Shown here piece after piece: positions 16,401-25,734 of a DNA stretch of 64,000 nucleotides (position 1 is the stretch's first letter; each line of letters opens with the position of its first letter). The stretch is from Amoebidium appalachense. Lineage: Eukaryota > Ichthyosporea. The notes below the pieces were generated by a model that was given only the letters and a program-made list of their open reading frames with translations, did not search any database and was not told the origin of the DNA. The translations under genes were made by a program, and so were the position numbers. The stretch is taken from NCBI GenBank assembly GCA_963693365.1, contig CAVNZM010000001.1:18290001-18354000 (forward strand), written 5' to 3'.

Positions 16401-16650
16401 CTCTCACGTGTGGTGTGGCAAGTACAATAATGCCGCGGTTTTTCGCGTAACCGGGGTGTGTGGATGTGTCGACCAATGTAGAGTTGAATTTGTTGTGGTT
16501 TTTAAACTGTGTTTCGCAAATCACTGTAAACGTGTGGTTGTTTGTCTGTTGTTGTATGTAGCTGATTTTATCGTCGAGTGTCCCGGGGGGGAGGCCCTTT
16601 TGGGGGCCCAGTGTCCGAGCATTCCAGAAGAAGAAGGATAAATTAGGCAT
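13456..16650 (-). CDS. LINE ORF2: AP-type endonuclease and reverse transcriptase
   Basis: A 1064-residue uninterrupted frame. The N-terminus is an exonuclease-endonuclease-phosphatase domain: FFWNARTLG at about residue 8, ICETQF near 45, GDFNTRL near 137 and SDHSPILF near 210. The reverse transcriptase follows: SCGPDGLPAGFL near 410, FIDWKTAYDSVSPGLL, then GLLQGSLLSPFLFNLFIDDL, the catalytic LLYADDLSLLA near 637, LNIDKCGVLV and YKYLGVPVD. The C-terminal region ends in a helical segment (NILDFILNTRNYDLFIRCID). The enzyme nicks target DNA and copies the element RNA there. The start ATG at 16650 overlaps the ORF1 stop by eight bases, suggesting coupled re-initiation. Nothing in the frame suggests inactivation. 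Confidence 0.95.
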   Translation of the reverse strand: MPNLSFFFWNARTLGPQKGLPPGTLDDKISYIQQQTNNHTFTVICETQFKNHNKFNSTLVDTSTHPGYAKNRGIIVLATPHVRVKCKPVAKTEFSVSIEFLSNVFTFVYYPPSMSVVELTHELSQLPMSTVILGDFNTRLHHTDTLQVSVGYPSKPPERAIPLARYVQSHTLRFPQISHAHNTDWGVAFWPSTMSKLSLPPNLSRSSDHSPILFLPKISLDLLPPPPPTFRLRLSQLKSQWGRVDVCVCYATKHPIYMRLLESAQARPDSHLVLDTCTNFIVDDLIDLGDYAGGGRKEYPDALLLPNTTPARLGEPLSQKESLRRLASMNRFGPPARIIGDTTGDPLIDSDKYFSELFKDRTPAQKPIVWPVDPSIPIESILPFFSPDAIWSVISSYSSSKSCGPDGLPAGFLKILVPSYPQKESDRAIKPDLTIMLSSLFSWCVKCGHVPSSWLDTLVIPIVKKDSEGPISSFRPITLTQVVRRFFEACLLRLFAHHPRFQSILHIHPCQSAFRKNNSCYVQIMALHDSMQVGAQYVGFIDWKTAYDSVSPGLLWEKLAARGVPHCIGVLLEALLSQTYGRAVVNGHLSYGFARTRGLLQGSLLSPFLFNLFIDDLAVKIYAENDDPINNFPPALLYADDLSLLARTPRRLQRLFDVVSEWCKANLMILNIDKCGVLVPDIANNLHTFTLSSKPVPIVPEYKYLGVPVDSVGVMFPHMVEKRVELARKRLAFFSANIFKDTPLHPSIRLTFIRTFVFPACEYGLPLLAAWIKKERTRALKPLANFLEAEVASFLSNNCCKPGPVTLSIYGLVPIAARVSYLALKFNKHISRLKKYLPSHPLFSIRPVPSSPPPSFLPSLSPSPLGTNTNKPRNSVCVTLDCHLLIKHVHNHKIITQYNKWKKIPHDTRPDESIHLEKLSLMSRFIYTDRLNHIAKYGTRKCITPKYILPSCRTGLSLADGIIDQLPRFYCTRAIQWRSNKYKVASFACPNNTHTHQFNRSCIAKCSLIDHIIPQHTHVTFTTDTQKDSLPVNYNILDFILNTRNYDLFIRCIDWLEKHITTKL

Positions 16651-17827
16651 CGGTTTGGTCCGACACCTGTGGGGTTGGTTCCCACTTGTCGCTTACGGGG
16701 TCGTATGCACGACCTTCCGCCAGCGCGAACAGTTCGCAGAAGAGCTCGATTTCCATCTCGCATCGGCGTTTGCGCTCGAGCAGTTTCTCACCAGAAAACA
16801 TTGGTTCCTTCGTGTCCGTGTCTATCACGCTCGTAGCATCGTTTTCCAACTTTGCGAGGAACTCTTTTGCCTTGCTGATGCGTACACGACAACGTGTGGC
16901 GCACGCATTCTTAGCAGACACTTTACGTTCTTTGTCTGCTTTCTGAATGTTTTCCGGCGCGCATGGGTCGTAGCTTGGGAGGTGGGTGAAGAAGCTTCCA
17001 CACCCCTTTGTCGCGTCACGGATGAACGCACGGTTATAGTCGCCCCGTACTGCTACTTCCAGCACATCGTATCCAATGAAGGACAGACAAAGGATGCGAG
17101 AGCACCGGAAGCCGAGAGCCTTGAAGATGGACCACATGGCCCTGTGTGGGCGTCTGCCGTGCTTGACTTTGAAATACACCCTCTCGTATTTGGGTGGGAT
17201 GTTGATGTTACCGTTTGCTTGGGTGTTCCCCTTAGCCGGCGGTTTGGGAGGGGAGTTGCGGCGGTACTCGTTGCCTGCAAGAATGCTGGCATATGTTTCC
17301 TTGGCAATTTGGCGGAGCTCGGGTGTTTTACGAGAGTTCGCATATTCTAGGAACTCTGCCGGGAGCTGTGCTTCCGGTCCTGTGTTGTTTTGTGTTGGGG
17401 TGGAAATGTCTCCGTCGCGAGATGTTTGCTCATGAGTTTTGGGGTTTTGCGATCCACTAATGTTTAGCTGGGCTGTGAGTGAATCAATGGTGAGCTTGAG
17501 TTGGGTATTTTCTGTTTGGAGTTTTTCTATCATGTTCTTGAGTGGTAACAGCTCATTTAGCTGTTTCTTAACGAGGGCAAGTTCTGCCAGTACTGTATCA
17601 ACCGAAAGTTTCGGCATGGTTGTTATTGTGTTTCTACGGAGTGGTGTGGTGTTATTCTGAATGGGTAGTGTATTGTAAATAGGTGTTGCGCTTAGTCTAA
17701 GGCGATGTTTTTCTGGTTGTGCATCTGTGGTAGGTGTATCTGCTGGACGTTTTAATGGTCGCACATGTGTGATGGGTGTAGATGGAACTTTGAAAGAGGT
17801 TCTGAAACGATTATAGGCATGTGCCAT
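16643..17827 (-). CDS. LINE ORF1 protein, coiled coil
   Basis: A 394-residue frame ending eight bases inside ORF2. Residues 1-70 are basic and Pro/Thr-rich. Residues about 75-125 form a heptad-like coiled coil (LAELALVKKQLNELLPLKNM then EKLQTENTQLKLTIDSLTAQ), typical of ORF1 trimerisation. A Pro/Asn-rich linker leads to a conserved-looking domain near residues 215-290 (YERVYFKVKHGRRPHRAMWS, then a LGFRCSRILCLSFIGYD strand region). The C-terminus is a charged helix. No CCHC knuckle is visible. By analogy it binds element RNA; the lack of a knuckle means this rests on position and the coiled coil. Confidence 0.88.
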   Translation of the reverse strand: MAHAYNRFRTSFKVPSTPITHVRPLKRPADTPTTDAQPEKHRLRLSATPIYNTLPIQNNTTPLRRNTITTMPKLSVDTVLAELALVKKQLNELLPLKNMIEKLQTENTQLKLTIDSLTAQLNISGSQNPKTHEQTSRDGDISTPTQNNTGPEAQLPAEFLEYANSRKTPELRQIAKETYASILAGNEYRRNSPPKPPAKGNTQANGNINIPPKYERVYFKVKHGRRPHRAMWSIFKALGFRCSRILCLSFIGYDVLEVAVRGDYNRAFIRDATKGCGSFFTHLPSYDPCAPENIQKADKERKVSAKNACATRCRVRISKAKEFLAKLENDATSVIDTDTKEPMFSGEKLLERKRRCEMEIELFCELFALAEGRAYDPVSDKWEPTPQVSDQTDA

Positions 17828-17932
17828 GACATGGATGGGGGTGTTCCCCGGCCCTTAGGGCCACGGATGGCCCGGTTTAGGGGTGGATGCGCGAAGGATA
17901 CTATTTATTAGCAGATAATAAAAAGCGACATT

Positions 17933-18001
17933 TGAATCGATGTGTGCGACTGAATCGATGTGTGCGACTGAATCGATGTGTGCGACTGAATCGATGTGTG
18001 C
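17933..18001. repeat. 18-bp tandem repeat, about 3.8 copies, 5' of the LINE ORFs
   Basis: The unit TGAATCGATGTGTGCGAC repeats at 17933, 17951 and 17969, with a partial copy at 17987. It sits about 110 bases upstream of ORF1. Tandem monomers in LINE 5' UTRs often carry promoter activity; that role here is inference. Confidence 0.85.
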
Positions 18002-18079
18002 AGTAGGTGGCAGCTCTGGGGCCGGCATTACTCCACTGCCCGGCACGCGCCGGACGGTACGGCGGGGGCAGCGACTGGG

Positions 18080-18659
18080 CCGCTTCACGTGGGTGCTAGA
18101 ATTTAGATAATGGGAATCTAGATAATTAGCGTTAAAAAATGTCCACTCCGATCGATCACTTTAAATTTAATGCATTCCATCGGGGTCTAGAATCTGGATG
18201 CCCATCTTCCAGATGTCGCAATCTGGAAGAGGGGGGAGGGGGGGTCTTCCAGATGTCTGGAGCCAATCTAGAAATTGAACTGATTTCCGATTGGTCGGCT
18301 GCATTTTGTCTAGACCAATCAATGTACTTATTGAAGATCATTGGTCCAAAAGGGGTTTTTTGCATACCTGTGCTATGCTGTAGTTTCTGTCTTCTTTTTT
18401 GTTATGAAGTTTTCAGCGATACGTATATATAAACCTTGCAAAAAATATTAATATGCATATTTATAAGCTTATAAAATATTTATCACAGTCTCAGTGTTAA
18501 GTTTTTACATTTATTTATTAAACAAAGCAAGAAACAATGTAGAGTTTCTAAATTATCTAAATCATACCTGTGCGAACCGGAACAATTTAGAACGTTCTAA
18601 AGACAATTTAGAACTTCCAGATTTGCCGCATTTCTAAATTCTAGCTCCCACGTGAAGCG
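18080..18659. mobile_element. Non-autonomous terminal-inverted-repeat element (MITE-like), 580 bp
   Basis: Bases 18080-18106 and 18633-18659 are inverted repeats matching at 26 of 27 positions, beginning CGCTTCACGTGGG. The interior has further imperfect palindromes built on CTAGA and CCAGAT words and no coding frame. It abuts the LINE 5' side. No clear target-site duplication was seen. Confidence 0.7.
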
Positions 18660-18940
18660 ACTCACTGGTGGGACGGGTGCAGCAGAACTAAGTTAGATCT
18701 TGCGGCTCATTGGCTCAAAGAGCATCATTTACTGATGCGGACCGAACCAATCGGAGAGCACAAGCAATTATGGAGAATCATCATGGCCCTCCTGCCAGGG
18801 GGAAACTCTTGTGAAATAGGGCTTACATGCTCGACTCAATTCAGTTTTCATTTCAAATCCCTGTGCACTAGCATCGTCACTGTCAGCACGGTGTTTCATA
18901 TTGCTAGCCGGGATAACTATTGAAAAGCACTATTACAAAA
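18660..18940. other. Possible promoter region of a small ORF
   Basis: Contains CATTGGCTC and ACCAATCGG words (CCAAT-type) but no TATA box. No other feature seen. Confidence 0.25.
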
Positions 18941-19048
18941 ATGTCGAATCTTGCGGACTACGTGGTCCTGGCAATCCTGGTGTTTGCCTGCTACAAGTAC
19001 TTCACCGTTGGGGGTGCCCCGACGCAGCAGATGCCCAAACAAGCATGA
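18941..19048 (+). CDS. Putative 35-residue single-pass membrane peptide or first exon
   Basis: The frame reads MSNLADYVVLAILVFACYKY, then FTVGGAPTQQMPKQA and stop. Residues 7-21 form a short hydrophobic helix followed by a basic/polar tail, like a small tail- or signal-anchored membrane protein. It may be complete. Alternatively a weak donor (AA|GTACTT inside the Tyr-Lys-Tyr codons) could join in phase to plus-strand sequence at 20391-20480 (QRYLQRQNLNRDTTAAAV... stop), across the CA arrays. I do not recognise the family. Confidence 0.3.
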   Translation: MSNLADYVVLAILVFACYKYFTVGGAPTQQMPKQA

Positions 19049-19149
19049 AGCGGGCCCTGGTAATACGGCAAAGAATGGACATGAATGACTGGTAAGAGTG
19101 CTTGCGGTTAGAGAAAAGATGCAGATGTGTTGTTGTTACGTGTAGCATG

Positions 19150-19550
<401 letters not shown>

Positions 19551-19822
19551 ATCGGACTGTACACGGACACCAGTGCACAGGGCAGTGTCACACCGTGACC
19601 GTGACGAAAATTTGCATGAACATTGCTTCGTCGCCTAGCCCATAATAGTTAACCCATAATAGTTAGCCCATAATAGTTAGTTGCATGATTAGATCATACA
19701 ACATGTCCGTGTGCGGGTGGCCACCGCAGGCTAATAGCTATGTACGAACTCTCACGCGCACGCACAGTCACACGTGCACGCACTGTGAATACCACCACAA
19801 ACGCACACACGCACGCACGCGT

Positions 19823-19973
<151 letters not shown>

Positions 19974-20643
19974 CCTCAACACAACGCCGCATACCACCCA
20001 TACATACGGTGGAATTCGAACTGGGGGTACCTGGTAATGCATCACATCCGTGAGCACATCCGGCATACACACACCTAACTTGCTCTACGGTAATTGATGC
20101 ACTCACTCAGAGCACACACGCATCATAAACAGAATGCATTCTTAGACTCGTGTTGCACGGTGAAGGTCCGGTAGTGCACTGAAGCAGAAATCAGCACACC
20201 GAAGGACTGGTCACGCACACAAACATTGCCTGTGAGTTTGCACACTAGTGGGTGTTAGGCAAAGATTCAATACGTTGCAAACAGACATGATGTATGTCAT
20301 TTGCTTGTGCAAATGTTTTTTTTTGAATCACTCTTGCCACATGGGAAAGAGTACAAAATACTCACCATATCCCTTTCCCGCACCCAACAGACAGCGATAC
20401 CTTCAGCGGCAAAACTTGAACAGGGATACAACCGCTGCAGCAGTACATACGAGCACCTCTGCAAGCTCTGGCAGTGCATAGTTCTCAGATTCTCAGAGAT
20501 TCCCTGAACAATTCAGCATTCGATGGAGAATATTTTGTGAATTAACGGGTATTGCTAAACTTTGTGTTTGTTTTTCGATGAGAAGGTTATGCTCCTCCCA
20601 GTTGCTTTATGAACAGGTAGCTATAGCAATGGATCGGACTTAC

Positions 20644-20878
20644 ACACATAGTACTATGTCACCGTGAAAGTCATAAACTGCAATGATAAAGGCTTGTAAC
20701 CGTTGCTGTCTCTGAGTCAAAGAAATCTTCAAATTCAAATAAAGGTTAGATTGTCCTGGTAACACTGGTTGAAACTTCAGCCGTGAAGAACTACCGGTGC
20801 ACCTATCACAATGTTTAGTTGAAGCCAAATAACTGTTATCACATATCCCCTCCAATGCCTTAGGGGCAGATTTCGAAG
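20644..20878 (-). CDS. Orphan internal exon of an unidentified gene
   Basis: A minus-strand frame bounded by an acceptor after a CA run (ACACACCAG at 20879) and a consensus donor (GTAAGT at 20643). It reads SKSAPKALEGICDNSYLAST, KHCDRCTGSSSRLKFQPV, then beta-strand-like SNLYLNLKISL and LQAFIIAVYDFHGDIVLC. The Cys residues suggest a disulfide-rich or zinc-binding fold. No partner exon could be placed, and I do not recognise the family. It lies 3' of the receptor gene's stop, so it belongs to a different transcript. Confidence 0.4.
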
Positions 20879-20989
20879 CTGGTGTGTGTGTGTGTGCGCG
20901 CGCACGCGTGTTGCTGTTATCACGGTGGTGACCTAGTGTATACATAAAATGCGCAAACTAGCAGTTATATATGTTTATGGTTTATGTGC

Positions 20990-20999
20990 CGGGGGGCTG

Positions 21000-21039
<40 letters not shown>

Positions 21040-21120
21040 GGGTTGGCTATCGATGGGGTCCCGGAAAGGGGGCCCCGGGGAAGGGGGGAGGGGGGTTGGG
21101 AGGGGGGTTTACAAGTCTTT
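20990..21120. repeat. G-rich block
   Basis: A G homopolymer near 21001-21039 with flanking G-rich sequence. A short plus frame at 21269-21356 (MNVEFEAKSALQKINRKLK...) ends near a GTAAAG donor-like word, but support is too weak to call an exon. Confidence 0.6.
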
Positions 21121-21494
21121 GAAGTGGTAGATGTGGTAGTTACGTATAACACATTGCAGCAATCACGTTATAGTGGATCATAACATGAATCAAACAGAGT
21201 AATCATTGCAAAAGATAATAACTGTCATCCATTCTGTTGGCTCCTCATTTACTAAGAAAATGAATGTGGAATTTGAAGCAAAATCAGCCTTGCAAAAAAT
21301 AAATAGAAAGCTGAAGCCCGATTCTCATGCTCTCACATTCCTAGTTTCACAGGGGCAGTAAAGTATAAAAGCAGTCGAAGCTTTAGTTTCATGATCAAGC
21401 CTTCAGAAGGGAATTTCACAGAGTTTCACAGTGCCAGCCAGCCATATGCATAGTATCTAAATCTACATAATACGAAGGTTATCATATGTGACAA

Positions 21495-22369
21495 TTACAC
21501 AGATATAGCGGGCCCAAAGTCCCCACTGCCAAACAGTTCATAGTCCGGCTCAACGTAATTCCTCTCCAAATCTTCGATTACGGGATCATGAAACAGATCG
21601 TGCGCGCCACGATCTGGTCGGTACACATTCCCGTCCTGAACCTCCTTCATACGTTTCCTCCTAACTTGTTGCAATACTACCAAACCCAGGGCAACCAATA
21701 ACGCTATGGCACCCAATGATCCGAAAACGCCCCCCACAACCAGTTTAGCCATATTAGGTGAATTAGATTCACCACCAATGACGCTGCTGTCGATCACCTG
21801 AGGGTCTGGGTTGAATATTGAACCGTTTCTAGCACAGACACATTCTTGCACATCTTTTGTCAATGCTTGGGAAGCGTCGCAGGTGAACTCAGTCGCATGC
21901 CCGTCCGCAGGTGCAATGCCTTCATCTGATTGGATGCCTCCTTGTGTGCTTTCTGGAAACACCCACCATTGTCGATCGTTTCTGCTATCACATTCCTCCA
22001 GAGTGAGTGTAAATTCTTGATCTTTTCCTGTCGGAAGTGTGTCCATTTCCCCGTCCGTGTATTCAAAATAGTGCTTGCCTGGGTGACGCCGTTGCAAGAA
22101 GTGAGGAACGGCAAGACAGAACTGTGACTTTCTTGCCATATCGGGTAATTTGCCGCCATTTAAGGGCGCATGGTCAATGGTAACCAATCGCCCATCGGTC
22201 AGTTTCCATATTTGCGCACTGTCGAGTGAATCGCATTGGCTGATTGTCACGGTGGGTGTGTTGGACCCTAGAGCAAAGGTTGCGGTGATGCACCCAGAGG
22301 TAGACTTGATGTGTGTACCGTCCCACTGTGTGTTTGTGTGTGTGCGTGCGTGTGCGTGTGCATGCATGC

Positions 22370-22457
<88 letters not shown>

Positions 22458-23924
22458 ATGGGGGGGGGGGGGGGGGAGGGAGAGGGGGGGAGGAGGGGAG
22501 TTGAGATGGGAGGGCAATCAGTATACGGAATTGACTTCATTGCCGAAAGAAAGTAAGTGGTGTTGTTTTGGGAGTGAGGGTGGGGTATGTTGGTGGGTGA
22601 GTGGGTGGGTTGGAGTTATTGGGGAGTGGTGAGTGTGTGTGTATGTGTTTTTAGGAGGCGGGCGGGCGTGGAGGGGTGGGTGGGTGGGTGGGTGGGGTGG
22701 GTGGGGGGAGCATTATGTTCTTCTGTCTGCATATTGATTGGGCGGGGGAGGGGGGCGTGGGGAATGGTTAAGGAGGGACACGGTTGGGTGCCTGGGTGGG
22801 TCTCTGGGACGGGGTGGAAGGGAAAGGGAGAGAGTGGATGTGAGTTGCGGTGGGAGGGGGGAGGGGAGGAGGGGAGGGGGGGGGGGGGGTTGAGGGGGGG
22901 GTGGGGGGTTGCAGTTTAATGTATGTTAAAGAGCCGAAGATGGAAGTTTGAGAGGAATTTCCGGAAAATATGGCTGTGCTGTGTGGACGGAGTTGGTGTT
23001 TGGTGGTGTGAATGTCTGCGTGGAGAGAGAGAGGGGGAGACGGGGGAGGTCACCCGTGAATTTCAGAGACACGCAACAAAAACACATCACAGCATATTCA
23101 ATAGTGCTCGTTTGGAATGTCGAGCTCGGCGTGAAGCAGAACAGACGAGTGAAGATACAATCGGAACGTCTTTTTTTTGGGTTGGTGGAGGGGGGAGAGG
23201 GGGGAAGGAGGGGAAGGTGAAGGACGGGGCGGGGGGAGAGGGGGGTGGTGATGTATGTGTTAGAGGGTTGGAATTATGGAGGAGACAGCAAAGAGCAACA
23301 ATGAAAGGGGGGGGGCGGGAGGGGGGGAAGGTGAAGGGCAGGGGGGCGTGGGGGGGGGAGCACATGGTTGAGGTTTTTGGAGAAGGGGGGGGAAGGGGGG
23401 GTGGGGGGTGAGGGAATGGGTGGGAAGTGTGAGGCACGGGGAAGTAGACAAGATTGTGGTTTGGAATATAGTACCCATGAAGTACATTGCACCGAGGATA
23501 CGATAACGTGGACATGCAGAAAAAGGGCTCATTTTTCGACGGGGCCAGGGGTGGTGGGGGCCCCCGGGGGGGGAGGGGGGGGGGGGGGGGGGGGGGGAGG
23601 GGGAGGATGGAGGGGAGGGTCAGAATGCAGAGTACGACACAAAGTACATCTAAATGATGAGAAACACGCCACAGGACACACGAGACAAATATTCAAGTAC
23701 GCAACATCAGCAATGCGCGTAGTGTGCAGACATTGAAGAGCCCATTGGGAAGGGAGGGGAGGGGGGAGGGGGGGGGGGAAGGAGGGCTGATAGCAAAAGG
23801 CTCCGAATATCAGTATCTATAATTTTTAATGAGTATAACTAGGAGTCTGACAATATGAAAGCAGCCTGTTGCATGGAGAGAAAGCGAAAGGTTGTTCGGG
23901 GCGGAGCGCTGCAGGCCGACGGGG

Positions 23925-23956
<32 letters not shown>

Positions 23957-24770
23957 AGCCATTTTGAAGAAAAAGGTGGAGCAAAAGGGAGGGCCGGGGA
24001 GTGAGGGGCTTAAGGGAAGGGCGGGGGGGGGGGGGGGGGGGGGGGGGAAGGGGGTGGGGGAGGAGGGGGAGGAGGAGGGGGGTTACTTACGCTCCAGCGT
24101 GTGGTTTCCACATCACCACAAAGACCCAACCCCAGGGACATATTCGGATTTTTGGCGACACAATAGTCCATATCACTGTATCGGGATGACGATACAAGCT
24201 TGAACTGCAAGTGGTCACTCGCTGGTTCACGCTTGGCCCTATCCAATGTTCTTCTGGGCGAATCACAAATCCTCGTTCGTGATTGGACGTTATCGCTACA
24301 GGCGCAGTTTGACCAATCGGCCCATTCACTGCACGCACATGACAGTGTTTGATTGGAGCATTCACAATTCACTGTTTGCATGCGGTGCATTCCTCGGGCG
24401 GCACAAACACCTGCTCCCGTTTCTGTGCAATGCCTCCATCTTTTCCGATTATGCAGATCGCAATCGCACGGTGCCCACTCGGCCCAATCACAACACGTAC
24501 ACTCCCCTTCGTTTAGTGGTGGCTCTGAAATATCATTGGCTGGTACGATTAAGTCGTCTGCAGCTGCTGGCATTTGATTGGCCTGATTTTCCGTATCTGA
24601 TTCGATTGGGCTGGTGGGGCATGGGCACGGTGTCTGTTGCAGCATGTTGCACCCAAGGTCATGGGAATAATCGATGCATGATTTTGAGCGAATGGAAACA
24701 CCGGATGGGCAGTCACATTTCGACCATTCAGACCAGGCTGTGTATGGGCAAGAACATACTAATCTTTGTT
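21495..24770 (-). CDS. Single-pass receptor with TSP1 repeats and a ricin-type beta-trefoil (5' partial)
   Basis: Two exons are clear: 24091-24770 and 21495-22325, joined in phase 0 (ACGCTGGAGC|GTAAGT to CACACAG|TGGGAC) to give [13 protein letters not shown]. The protein has at least three thrombospondin type-1 motifs ([41 protein letters not shown]). A beta-trefoil follows: CVAKNPNMS, then [31 protein letters not shown] and [10 protein letters not shown], with the QxW-type pattern of ricin B lectins. After a Cys-containing stalk comes a membrane helix ([19 protein letters not shown]), a basic stop-transfer (RRKRMKE) and a short tail with Tyr motifs ([10 protein letters not shown]). This architecture suggests cell-surface glycan or matrix binding. 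The signal peptide and 5' exons were not found; the first visible exon starts at an acceptor. The 1.76-kb intron holds (CA)n, G/C blocks and dispersed repeat copies. Confidence 0.85.
22372..22457. repeat. (GT)n next to the receptor's 3' splice site
   Basis: About 85 bases of GT on plus, CA on the sense strand, about 45 bases before the receptor's last acceptor at 22326. Confidence 0.9.
23425..23755 (-). repeat. Two diverged copies of the C-tailed dispersed repeat
   Basis: On the minus strand, 23755-23618 and 23545-23425 each carry ATGGGCTCTTC or ATGAGCCCTTT-like heads and TGTACTTTGTG or TGTACTTCATG near the end, and each runs into a C-rich tract (G-rich on plus). The first aligns well with 41165-41310. 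Both lie in the receptor intron. Confidence 0.55.
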
Positions 24771-25650
24771 CTGCAGAAGTATTACGTTAGAAAATGCAAC
24801 AGGGAAATAAACCTCCGAGGGGGGAGGGAGAGCAACCGGGGGGGGGGGGGGGGGGGGGGAGGGAGGGGGGGGGAGGGGGGGAGGGGGGGGTATAGTCGTG
24901 AATGCGTACACAAACATCATAGCTCCGCTGTCTTGCCCCCCCCCCCCTCCCCCACCTGGCTTCAAATACAATTTAAAAAATGAGACCACAACGGATATTC
25001 AGCAGAATATGTTTTTCCGGTGATGTCCCCAGAAAGAGACATGGACAGAAGCCCTGGCCCTATAATACCAAGAAATACCAAGAAACATGCATACACGTTG
25101 ATAATACCTCTCTGTACCCCCCCCCCCCCCCCCTCCCCCGGTGCCCCTTCCTGCCCCATCTGCTAGGCTCTTACTTCCAAGCCTCCCCTCATCCCCCCCC
25201 CCCCCCCCCCCCCCCTCCCTCCCTTGTTTTTCCTGCCATTGATTAATCTCCGCATCCATTCTTGCCTTTGGTCTGCTCTTTTCAAACTCAATTGTTTTAT
25301 TCACTTCGCCGAGATGATATTAGAGGTTTTTACAGCTACATTGTCAATTCAATAGAGTCTCTTTTTGGAATCCTGGACTCACGCTGATTTCCTTTTATAT
25401 AGTCTCTGCTAGCTTGGAACTTGCACCGTGACATGTCTGTCAGCAGTAGTGAAAATGGTTTGTGTGCACTCATATGTTCTTGTATTGCTAAGGGTTATCC
25501 TTGGTGTTTGCGTAAGAAATTGTTTTTTATGGATGGTTTGCATAATTGTTACCGTCTTTTTGTTTGCTAAATGCATGTACTTGTGTGTAGGCGTTGAATG
25601 TACTTAGTTACCCAGGTGGATGTGTCTGTTGGGGTTGGGTGTGTGTGTGT

Positions 25651-25734
<84 letters not shown>

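Larger units (their letters stand above)
13281..18079 (-). mobile_element. Full-length-looking LINE (non-LTR retrotransposon)
   Basis: Read on the minus strand: 5' region with 18-bp tandem repeats (17933-18001), ORF1 (16643-17827), overlapping ORF2 (13456-16650), a 3' UTR with a (CA)n run (13383-13452 as GT on plus), then an A-rich tail of AAATTAAAATT units and a pure A run (T on plus from 13281). Both ORFs are uninterrupted, so the copy may be recent. The 5' end is not exactly defined; a terminal-inverted-repeat element starts at 18080. I found no convincing target-site duplication, only a loose match between sequence left of the tail (13270-13280) and sequence at 17838-17852. Confidence 0.85.

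Noticed and set aside
13255-17860. Target-site duplication for the LINE (GGGGTTCCCCG versus GGGGGTGTTCCCCGG)
   Set aside because: The match is imperfect and the right-hand copy lies only about ten bases from the ORF1 ATG, inside the presumed 5' UTR.
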